A stretch of DNA of 64,000 nt from Daphnia carinata (taxonomy: Eukaryota > Arthropoda > Branchiopoda > Diplostraca > Daphniidae): the NCBI RefSeq assembly GCF_022539665.2, contig NC_081334.1, positions 6,232,424 through 6,296,423 on the forward strand. The letters are read 5' to 3'. Position numbers and translations under genes: made by a program. Below the pieces are notes generated by a model. The model was not told where the DNA came from. It saw nothing but the letters and a program-made list of their open reading frames with translations, and did not search any database. Shown one piece after another: positions 55,005 to 64,000 of the stretch (positions within the stretch are counted from its first letter, which is position 1; each line of letters begins with the position of its first letter).

Positions 55005-56911
55005 ATTAAAGGAAATGCTTGTTATCTGAATTTTTTACCGTCAGAACACGTTGAGTTGGCAAACACTAGATCGCTATATGAGAAAAAATACGTGTACCTG
55101 ATTGTCTCGTATGTCGGCCACTTCACGTAGTTGCTTATTCCGCTTCATGTCAAAACTCGTTTTAAAACGTATGGAATTTTACCAAAATACCAACGACATC
55201 GATGGTGCTTTCCCCCGGTACGAACAGGCGGTAGAAATTTGTGCGAACAAAACACTAAAGTGGGCAGCCTAGGAGTCACCAAGGCAACGTACGGGATTGT
55301 TAGATCAAAAAATCAAATATTGTAACGGGAATTGTTAGAAAAACGTCTTAGTCACTTTAGTTTTTGAGTAAAAGAGAAACGTAAGCGAATATTTGTGCCT
55401 ATGAATCTCTCAGTCGAACTTGAAATGCGATTTGAAACAAAAATACTCAAGACTGAATTTCAACTTAAAAAACAGTCAACTAGTGGGATCGGAAAGCGTA
55501 AGAGGTACTGAAATCATAAAACGTCACTGGGTCAGGGAATAGCCAACGCACACGTTGCAATCCTTATCTTTTTTTTTTCTTTTATCACACATCTCCAAGT
55601 CATAAAACAGTAAGCGCAGGAGCTTGTTACGATAAGATGACGCATAAGAAAACAAAAGTTCATACCCAGGAATGTACGGTATGCAATCATACTGACTAAG
55701 CGACTTTTTAAACGTAAACGATTGGTAAAAATTAATGTTACGGTAGCAATAGCAAATGAGTTCAGCATGTACTTTTGGCATGTACTGAGATACTGGATTG
55801 TTAGGTATCAATGTTATTAAGTTGTTTCAGTAGCAGAATATTATTTCACTGCTTCCAAATCGTTTTTACCAAAAACCATGCTCAACTTACTATAGGCAAC
55901 ACCCAAACCCAACAAGGGCAAAACATGTCTTGTCTCGAATTACAGGTAATGCACTTTATCGTATCAATTACTTAACATTATCGACAAGACTTTTATAGCC
56001 ATGTTAGAAAACGACCTGTAAAAAACGGCTTCTTAAAATTATTACAGAAAAAACGATGGCTTGACATACCGAAGTCACGCCGTCATAATGATGTCAAAAT
56101 ATTTAACAAATTTTCCCAATGAATCCCTGATACGGTCACGAAAAAGGTTGTTAGAAATGGGGAGCGATACCAGACATCTAAGAGCGTGTCACAGTTTGTA
56201 GACGACATTCTACGACACAACATTAGTGGAAGTTTGTATCGCGTGTTCGCCATAGGGCGTCATTCTGTCTGCAAAACAACCCCATCCTCTCACCAGCTTT
56301 GTCGCACAAAATTTTCTCGTTTTTCCTTTTCATCAAATTCGTCAACTGTCATTAACATAATTTTCTCTATACTTACTACTTTTCTTTTTCCTGGCTGGGT
56401 CTTTTTCACTCCCATACAATCTAGCAGCAGTCCAGTCTGACACCGGGTCGTGCCTTGTCTCCTCCATCGCCGATGTTCGACTGCAGTTGATCAACACGTG
56501 CATTTGCCCGAAGTTCTTCTTTTTTTAATCTCAAGTGACTCGCTTCAAAACCACAACATATTGATAAATACGTCAGTTACGTGCAACTTGTTGAAAATCT
56601 TTTTAAATATCGAACTTTTGGGCATAATTCACGTAAGTTGTCTTTTCAATTAACAGTGATTTTTAACCTGAGCAGACGATACATTTCTAAAATGTCTCGC
56701 CTTCTCGAAAATTACATGGAAAATTCCAGAAATTTGCAAACGTAATATTTGTTTTACGACGGCATTTAGATAGAAATGAACTTAAACGGCAATAAAAAAC
56801 GCAAGAGAAGCATTTCGAACGAGAGGAAAAAATTTCGGACATTGAAGAAATGGAAAGTGACTAACATCAGTAAATATTTGTCAATTTTATGTCAGAAAAC
56901 AATATTACCTT
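55005..56911. other. intergenic region between SLC6 and F-box genes
   Basis: 1.9 kb separating two divergently transcribed genes, so both promoters should lie here. No coding exon or clear core-promoter motif was recognised. Confidence 0.6.
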
Positions 56912-57391
56912 ATGAATGGAAATTGTGAATTAGGACCAACCTTTGTGGAAGATCGTGATATCATTCGACGCTTGAATGGGAATGGAGTAACACACATCGT
57001 CGAGCACATTTTCAGCTATTTGGATTACAAAAGCCTATCGAACGCCGAGAGTGTGTCGTCTGAATGGTGCGAAATCTTGAAGAACGAAAGAATTTGGAAA
57101 GCATTAATCAAGAGAAACATCGTTGTAGACCCAGTTTGGCGTACATTGTTTATGAAATTCAAACAGCCAGTCGAAGGTGGCCAACATGCGGTCGGTGACG
57201 ATGTTTTCATGACAAGGAAAATTTGCCAAGATATTGGAAAATTGCACCAACAGTTTGTCGATCTAATGTCGTCGTCAGTTAACTTACTGTCTTCTTCTGT
57301 CAAACTCATATCCAAGATGTTGGAATTGCTCAGATTCGTTGGTTTTAGTCTCGCTGATCATTACGAAAGTGACCATTCTGAAGAAGATTAA
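56912..57391 (+). CDS. intronless Slimb/beta-TrCP-like F-box protein without WD40 repeats
   Basis: A single 159-residue frame. Residues about 27-75 form an F-box (THIVEHIFSYLDYKSLSNAE, SEWCEILKNERIWKALIKR) followed by VDPVWRTLF. The order and the word pattern match the F-box of Slimb/beta-TrCP, including the DPLW-type segment just after it. The usual seven WD40 repeats are missing; the rest is a Ser/Leu-rich helix-prone tail ending in an acidic HYESDHSEED. F-box proteins bind Skp1 in SCF ubiquitin ligases, so this one could dock on Skp1 but lacks the known substrate-binding propeller. Lack of introns suggests an old retrocopy or lineage-specific paralogue. The ATG is the first in frame, and AATAAA follows the stop by 70 bp. 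Confidence 0.85.
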   Translation: MNGNCELGPTFVEDRDIIRRLNGNGVTHIVEHIFSYLDYKSLSNAESVSSEWCEILKNERIWKALIKRNIVVDPVWRTLFMKFKQPVEGGQHAVGDDVFMTRKICQDIGKLHQQFVDLMSSSVNLLSSSVKLISKMLELLRFVGFSLADHYESDHSEED

Positions 57392-57460
57392 CTCAGTTCC
57401 TAAGATATGCGTTTTTTTATAATTTGTTTTGTTCACAAAAGAAACACACGAAATTATGTT

Positions 57461-57466
57461 AATAAA
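57461..57466 (+). terminator. poly(A) signal of the F-box gene
   Basis: AATAAA 70 bp after the stop. Confidence 0.7.
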
Positions 57467-57502
57467 AATGCTACATGGTTACTAGTTTTTTTTTTATTTA
57501 GC

Positions 57503-57508
57503 TTTATT
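57503..57508 (-). terminator. poly(A) signal of VAP
   Basis: AATAAA on the minus strand, about 850 bp after the VAP stop and facing the F-box gene signal about 40 bp away. This implies a long VAP 3' UTR across 57.5-58.36 kb, where no other gene is seen. Confidence 0.55.
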
Positions 57509-58360
57509 GGCCCAGAGAGGAGGAAAACAAGAATTATCATACGGGGACACTTGCTGCACAACTAGGTTTTTTTTTATCTTTTTCATCTCGTTCAAACATG
57601 CCAACAAAGGTTCCAGCAAGCTGGAAATTATTACAGAAAATAAAAGGGAAAGGGATAGCAAAAAATTCCAAGGGACAGAAAATTGTTTCCCGACCGTTGG
57701 AACTTTGACAACTTGTTTCAAGCTGGGTAATCCCCGACACGGCACAATAAACGAGAACAGAATTCAAGGACGTTGGAAAAGAGAAAGATAAACTTCCACT
57801 ATGAAAAAACACGAGTTTGAATATTTGTTTATATATCTTGAACGCCTGCTTGACCAAAAACTGTTAAATAGTTGAACCAAGGTAATATTTTCCAGAAAGG
57901 GGAAATTGTTATCGACTTCTTTAAGGAATAGAAAAATACAAAAGACAAAAGAAAATGGAGCTGTGAACTGGGACAACTAAACTCTAAGCCAACTGTTACA
58001 GAACTACCATCAAAATTTTGGGAGGGAAACAACTACCTAGCTATCTTCCTCGGCGCCACGTGCAAAACCCACAGCTTCCTGCGCGACTGGGAACTCAAAT
58101 AACTAACAAACTGAAGCTGTAAGGTTGTGGGCAGTTGCGCTGTACTTAGTTTACACCAAGAAAAATTCATGGGCTAGTTTTTCTCGGTTGAATGCTTTGC
58201 AGAGCGCTGTATGAAAAAACAAACAATGAAAAAAAGGCGGAGAATAATTTCGTCAGAAAACATGAAGGAGACTTGAAATGAAGAGATATATTAGCCCTAT
58301 TCCCTTCCCGATGGGTAAAGAAAGAATAACAATATACCACCTCTCGGTATAGTTCCTTTC

Positions 58361-59775
58361 TTAGAAGAAGAGCTTCGCAATGATGATACCCAATAAAAGG
58401 GCGACCACAATATACAGGACGTTGGGAGACGATACTGTCGCTACTGAATCCTGACCTGGTTGGCGGTACATAGGAGGAGGCTGCTCTGCCTTGAAGCCTG
58501 ATGAATCTGTACCGGAAGAAACATTGCTGCGTCTTAGCCGTAATCCCTCTTCCTGTTAAAAGAAAATAGTTAAAGGGTTAAGAAAAGGAATAATAAATAC
58601 AAACTAAATGATCTATGCGTCTCACGACAAAGACAATATATACTTTTAATTGGATATTTTCTCTCGTCGCCGAGCTAAGCTCTTCTCTCAATCGGTTTAT
58701 CTCTTCGGATGCTTTACGGAGCTCCACTTCCAAATTGCTGACCTGCATGATGCCAAAGCTTAGTAGATACAATTTAACAACAATATGATTAGATGACAAA
58801 ATACTTTTTGCATAGAGGCATCTTTTGAAGTTTTATCTTCAGGTTTGACAACTGGCGCAGCAACTGGAGCCGTAGCTGGGATTGCTGGAGCAGAAGCTAT
58901 AAGATTGACTGTAAACATAAGAATGTCTTTCATCTTTTATGGTAACATAATGGTTACCTGAATTTGTCACAGCTACTGCAGGTGCTGCAGCCGCAGCAGC
59001 AGTACCAACTTCATCTGGTGTTTCAAGTACACATTTGAGTTTCCAATCATTGATTTCCAACGAAGTTTCTTTCCACTGAAACACGGACAAAAAAAAAATT
59101 GAATGAAGGAATCAATTGATATGCAAACTTGAGGCAAATGAAATAAATTACCAATGTCTCAATATTAAAATCTCCTTCTGGGGCCAGCACAGACAAAACT
59201 TGGAACTTGTGCTTTCCTTTTTCATTTGGATCATTTGGATCAAATGGTTGAAGAGTGACTAGGATTGTGACAGCTCCCTTTGGGTCAATAACTCCTGTTG
59301 TCGGTTTCACACAGTATCGTTTGGGAGCAGTGGTTTTCACCTTGAAGCAGACTTTCTTCTCCACATTGTTGGACAGTTTCATAACCACTGAAACTGGCTC
59401 TTTAAATGGTCCTGAAAGTCAATTTATATTTGAAACTTCTGTCATATAAAAAACAATATTTTGTTATTCCTAGCCAGGCACGAATTGAACCATTCTAGCA
59501 TTACAAAGCAAAATTTACACCATGGAATTCATGTTTTCCTAGAGGAATATTAGTTTTCCTTCACTAATCAGCCTTCTGTTTCTATTTTATAAGACTTTCC
59601 AAAAGGTAGATGAATAACAAGGGTAGCGGCGGAGATTTGACACGTTGGATATCTTTAAAGGTTGCTTAACTTTGGAGAGTACATGATAATTTTGTCTGCA
59701 TAAGTTTTATGATTTACCTCGAAATCGTAGCTCATTTTCAGGCTCGATCTTCAGAATGGCCTCAGCTTTCGACAT
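58361..59775 (-). CDS. Vap33: VAP (VAMP-associated protein), ER membrane contact-site receptor
   Basis: Six exons from 59775: 59775-59718, 59411-59152, 59075-58958, 58896-58805, 58742-58644, 58552-58361; 272 residues, typical of the family. The MSP domain (about 5-125) contains the VAP signature VCFKVKTTAPKRYCVKPTTG and LQPFDPNDPNEKGKHKFQVL. An Ala/Pro-rich linker follows, then a coiled coil (VSNLEVELRKASEEINRLRE) and a C-terminal tail anchor (VLYIVVALLLGIIIAKLFF). VAP sits in the ER membrane and binds FFAT motifs of lipid-transfer proteins; the basic patch residues are in the KTTAPKRYCVKP loop (known). The start is the only ATG in the first exon before a good donor. Confidence 0.96.
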
Positions 59776-62146
59776 GACGCACTCCAATGTAATGTAAAAA
59801 TGATTAAATTTGGGCTGATTTTATTCAAGACTCTTCTACAACGGCTAAATTCACCATTGGATTTTCTTTCTGAGCTGTCGCTGGGTTGCCACACCGACGT
59901 AAATGACTCGTCGTTTTGGCTTCAGGCGAGAATGCAGTTGGACCGTGGTCTCCAACTGGCAGTTGGCAGATTACCAACTTGACACAGTAAACATTTTCAC
60001 CAAGACATATGAAAGGAAAGCGATGGTTGTAAAAATTGGCGGAACTCGGATGCCGCGGAATTCCTATTGTGCTTTTCTTTTCACTCTACAATTACTGATG
60101 GACTTCGGACAATGACATGTAGGATTCACGTCGAGTACTGCGTATATCTCCTATTCAAAAAAAAAAAAAAAAAAAAAATCAACAAGCTCAGTAAATTGTT
60201 TTTATTTGCTTCGTTTGATTAATTTTAATTATTGTAATACATAACGAACAATATATAAAGTCACTCGTGGGCCACATTCTAATGCTACCATTTTTTTTCT
60301 TATTTACCAGGGTAATCATTCAGTGGTGTGTGAGATAAGTTGACGTTTAAAGTCTTATGAAGGAAGAAAATCAATATTGCAGGTTAGATGAAATGCTTGC
60401 ATTCCTGTTATCTATTGTACTAAAGCTAATCAGCTGCAATTGCTGATCAATAAGTGCATGGCTGTTTTTGTAAGTGGCAGCTGTTTCTCCAGTTTTAAGC
60501 CTAATTCACGCTGTTTGAGCTTATACCTCTGGAATTGGTTTCTGCAACGTACAACTTATTGATTCAATGGTATACACAAAAAAGTGGCATGAGTTGCAGA
60601 AACTCGTTCAATTTTGCAAGTACAAACAAAAAATTGGCTGTAGTGTGACGGGGCTTTAATACCGTATCTCTGAGTAGCTGTGGAATTTCCGAAAATAAAA
60701 CTCAACACAGGCTTTCCCGGTGCGGAAGTCGAAATTCCATGTTTGTGCAAGGCGGCGTACAGCAAAGAAATTCAAACAAGACTATAAAATTCAGTATTTG
60801 AATTTTCGCGTCAAGTTTTCATTAGTCTGATGATCTCCTTCTCGACACCAAAATTTGTGCCATTGTTTCCAGGCAACAGTTTTCTATTTTTCCTATAGCT
60901 GTTCCTTTTATCGTTTTACAACATGAAATTATGAAACACAAAGAAGAAGAGCTTCAACAAAATTATCTCCAAACGAAGTCATTCAAGTATTCACGTTTCT
61001 TGCATTTGTCAATTTCCCAATGGTAAATGTATTTACTGGAGTCTCACAATCGTAGATGATTTCCTCGAATAATTCGTTACGACGTAGCATGTATTCAAAA
61101 TGAATTAAACGTTCGGAATGCGAGGGAAATATCGTTAAAAAGAGAACCCGTGACTAAAAACTGCATTTTGCATGAAAATAAATCATTTGAACAAGTGAAC
61201 AGAATTTTTGGTTGTGTACGGAAATAAGCTACAACTCCCTACTCGTTATTAAATTACGTACGTCGGTGGTGGGCATCGATCGATAATAAGGTTCTTTTTC
61301 ATACAAGCAAGTCGGAAGATGTGCAGTTGTCATTCTCGAATAGGCAGCAAGTATTCAAAACCTTTAAAAAATATCAAAGACAGGCAAACTTTCAGGCTGC
61401 GCGTACCTTTTTGTTTTCTTTCAGATTAAAATGAAAACAAGTACAGAGGCGCACTATCTGGTAGTAGCATGAGAAGCAAAGGAGAAGCATCCACTTTTCT
61501 CCGCTCAATATTGCCTCCACCCGAACGACGCAGGTACGGATATCAATACCCATCGGCTTTTTTTCCGCTTTATTTTAACCTCCGTAGCTCGTGAAAACAA
61601 AGTATCTGAACATTTAAGCCCTGCAGAATTGCTATTAAAAATCTGTCGGTGCCACAGCGGCGGCATGTCATTTTCCAAAGTTGTTTTTCTTTTCAAACAG
61701 GAGAGGAAAACGTGTAAAAAAAAAAAAAAAAAAAATACAAAAAAAAAAAAAAGAAAAAGAAAACTGGCTTGTTAGGTAGCTATTCTTCCCCTCTGTTTAC
61801 GTCGGTATGTTATGTGTGGTTTTGCGGTTCCCCAAGCATAAAGATCACCCCTGTGTTCGAGGAACCGGATCCTGCTGGCCTTGTTGAAATGCCTACTCAA
61901 CAACCCACCCATACAACACACGTTTTAAATCGCTGAACGATTTTCTTTTTGAAAACCAGTTTTTGTTTTGCCACTGCTATATTGGCCATCTGTCTCCGAC
62001 ACGTACTAGTAGTCTATAGTGTTAAACAAGAAAGCATTTTTTAAAGTCTAATATTAGCCAATAACAAACAGAACTAATTTTTTTCCCCCGGCAAGATGTG
62101 CTCTAGAAAAACAAGATTCTACCAAGCAGGTGCCACCACCTGTCTT
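59776..62146. other. intergenic region with homopolymer tracts
   Basis: No gene recognised. Poly(A) tracts occur near 60155 and 61720. A minus-strand frame near 60556-60765 is open but unassigned. The left edge should contain the VAP promoter. Confidence 0.5.
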
Positions 62147-62293
62147 TCAAGCAGCCTTAAGTTTCTTTACGGCACGTTCAAGTTCTGGAACGTAGACGCC
62201 CTTTATTACCCATAACGTTTTGCCGGTCAGGGTGAAACGGGCGAAACTGGGCCAGTTTGCGTCATCGGGCAAGGGCATAAGTACGTTCGACAT
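62147..62293 (-). CDS. possible 48-residue microprotein
   Basis: On the minus strand an ATG at 62293 opens a frame reading MSNVLMPLPDDANWPSFARF, then TLTGKTLWVIKGVYVPELER and AVKKLKAA, stop at 62147-62149. An in-frame TGA lies two codons upstream, so this ATG is the true start unless splicing intervenes. Composition is balanced, with a Pro/Trp turn, a beta-like TLTGKTLWVIKG and an amphipathic helical end, and it stands out in AT-rich surroundings. No family recognised. It could also be a decayed exon or a processed fragment of a larger gene. Confidence 0.4.
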   Translation of the reverse strand: MSNVLMPLPDDANWPSFARFTLTGKTLWVIKGVYVPELERAVKKLKAA

Positions 62294-62980
62294 GCATCAC
62301 AATCATTTGCAGTGATCGAAAAACAGCGAAAAGGCGAGTGAAACAAAATTCTAGTTTATCAGCTGCGATTGCAAACCGACTGCCTTGCAAAACATGAATC
62401 GACAATGTGCATTCCATTTGACTTTGTCAGCAATTCTGATGTGAATTGCGCCAATAAATAGGACAAATGAATTGCGCAATTTAAGAGAGTTACAGATATC
62501 AGTTACAGAGATAGGAAAATCATGATCAATTGAATAATTTGGAAAAGGGCAAGGCTGTTTGTTTTGGGAATTGCAGGACATAAAAAAAAAGATGGGCTGA
62601 CATAAACAACCACACCCTCGTCCGGCCGTCGTTGTTAAAAGGGATTTCAAATGTACTGTAACAGACATGCCTATCGGTAAAAATCTCCAGCAATTTTATG
62701 TCACAACCCATAAAGTGCATACGACGCAGTTGGTTTAATAAACCCAGCAGAGAACGTGAGGACAAATTTACATGTACGAACAGCTTTGTAAAAATGTTGT
62801 CAACGCGCTTTTATGCTTTAACCAAGATATGGTTTTGAATAGAATGTAGTGCTTAACTGTTTACATATTCATCAACACGAATTGAATTCTACATCACGCA
62901 CGCTCGCTATCGGTACGTCCGTGCGGCGGTGAACATCTTTCAATTGATAGCGTAGATGTGAAGGACTTGGTGGTGGGGAA

Positions 62981-63880
62981 ATGTGGAATAAAGGAAGCTA
63001 CGATGTTTCAAACAAACAATTTGCTAACAGCCATCTGAGTGTTGTGCTATCTGCCGATGATCAACACGGACAAAATACCAGTAGGTACATTTAAATACGG
63101 TGCAAATTCACGCAGTTCGAATTTCTTCTTAATAAATCATTTAAATTTAGCGGTTTTCTAACAGTTACTTTGGAAAAAAATGAACCGGCGTGGAATCGAC
63201 TGAAATGGATTTTAAGAATACAAGAGAGATTAACGATATGGCTGATGTGCGCATTATTCCTAATTATTTTTGTTTTGATCGGAGTTATTATTTGGTTAAG
63301 CGTATCGATCCACCTAAACAATCGGGAAAATATCCGCACAATTTCAACTGCCATGGGCTTGTTAATCAGCCATAACTTCAAGCAAAATGCAAAATTAGAA
63401 CACTATTCCACTGATGGAATAGAAAGCGATATCGGTCAAAGTTGTGGCTTTTCCTGCGCGGAAATACTAAAAGCTACCTTCGATTTTCCGTAAAGTTTAC
63501 TTCAAAATAACTGTATCTGATTAGCTTGATTTCTTTGTTCAATTTTATAGCGAAGACGAGATAACAGACTCGGAAAAAAGTTCACTACCCAATCGTCAAT
63601 ATGGAACTGCTACAATACAGTCTTCGCCAATTGAAAGCTTCCCATCGCTAGAAACAAGTCGACGCGCAAAAAGTTCTAGTTGTAACAATAGCGAAATTAT
63701 CTTGGAAAAGTTTTCGGTAAATAAAATTGGCGAAACGCGGAGTGCGGAAAACGATTCTGTAGAAGACTCATCTGACGAAGAAGACGGTAAGTAACAAAAA
63801 AAAAAAATTGATTTGAAAAATGCAGTAACATCATGTCTCTTTCTTTTCCTCGCGGAAAAGCAGAGATAATGAATGATTAA
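62981..63880 (+). CDS. small single-pass membrane protein, unknown family
   Basis: Exons 62981-63080, 63165-63489, 63551-63786 and possibly 63864-63880, in phase, give 225 residues ending EEDEIMND. After a 34-residue start and a basic stretch (WNRLKWILRIQERL) comes one strong transmembrane segment (about residues 53-77, LMCALFLIIFVLIGVIIWLS). Beyond it is a region with a Cys pair (SCGFSCAEIL) and a long Ser/Glu/Asp-rich part. The topology is probably type II by the positive-inside rule. The Cys-x-x-x-Cys-A segment faintly recalls the start of M13 peptidase ectodomains, but not enough to assign. The last exon is short and the gene might instead continue beyond the window. Confidence 0.5.
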
Positions 63881-64000
63881 CGTAACCTTCAAAAACTTAT
63901 CTGATCGACCAGCCAACAAAAACTGATTTAACTTTTAAACGACATCCGCAAAGGGTACGTAGCTAACATGGGCAAAATGTATCAACGCAGAAACCTATGT

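Overview
The window is eukaryotic and most likely comes from an arthropod. The short introns (about 55-100 bp, mixed with a few introns of several kb), the poly-Q-rich regulatory proteins, and the gene set (kramer/PLEKHA, FRMD4, UBXN7, VAP, an SLC6 transporter, a Slimb-like F-box gene) together suggest a crustacean of the Daphnia type. That assignment is inference; no organism-specific marker was checked. Every gene model was assembled by hand from GT-AG junctions with the reading phase carried through. For the six multi-exon models with a visible start or end the total CDS length is a multiple of three.

Layout. (1) 1-19.03 kb, + strand: the 3' part of a very large gene for a kramer/PLEKHA4-7-like PH-domain scaffold, 15 exons, with two possible last exons. 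(2) 19.3-20.7 kb, +: a complete secreted pancreatic-lipase-family protein whose nucleophile Ser is replaced by Asp. (3) 20.7-34.2 kb: a gene-poor, repeat-rich zone. It holds a cluster of tRNA-like 70-bp elements, MITE-like repeats, two direct copies of a hairpin-rich repeat (R1), a broken vasa-type DEAD-box gene and an actin copy missing its first third. (4) 34.2-45.3 kb, -: a complete FRMD4A/B homologue (FERM plus CUPID domain), 16 exons. (5) 45.3-49.2 kb: intergenic or 5' flank, with one orphan exon-like stretch. (6) 49.2-51.5 kb, -: UBXN7. (7) 51.7-55.0 kb, -: a divergent SLC6 transporter. (8) 56.9-57.4 kb, +: an intronless Slimb-like F-box gene. (9) 58.4-59.8 kb, -: VAP, converging on the F-box gene with poly(A) signals about 40 bp apart. 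(10) 59.8-64 kb: mostly non-coding, with a 48-codon intact ORF on the minus strand and a small single-pass membrane protein gene at the right edge.

The intact genes do not form an evident pathway. Two (kramer-like, FRMD4) are cortical polarity/junction scaffolds. UBXN7, the F-box protein and kramer homologues are each linked to cullin-RING ubiquitylation in other animals, which is probably coincidence of position. The most unusual material is the 20.7-34 kb zone.
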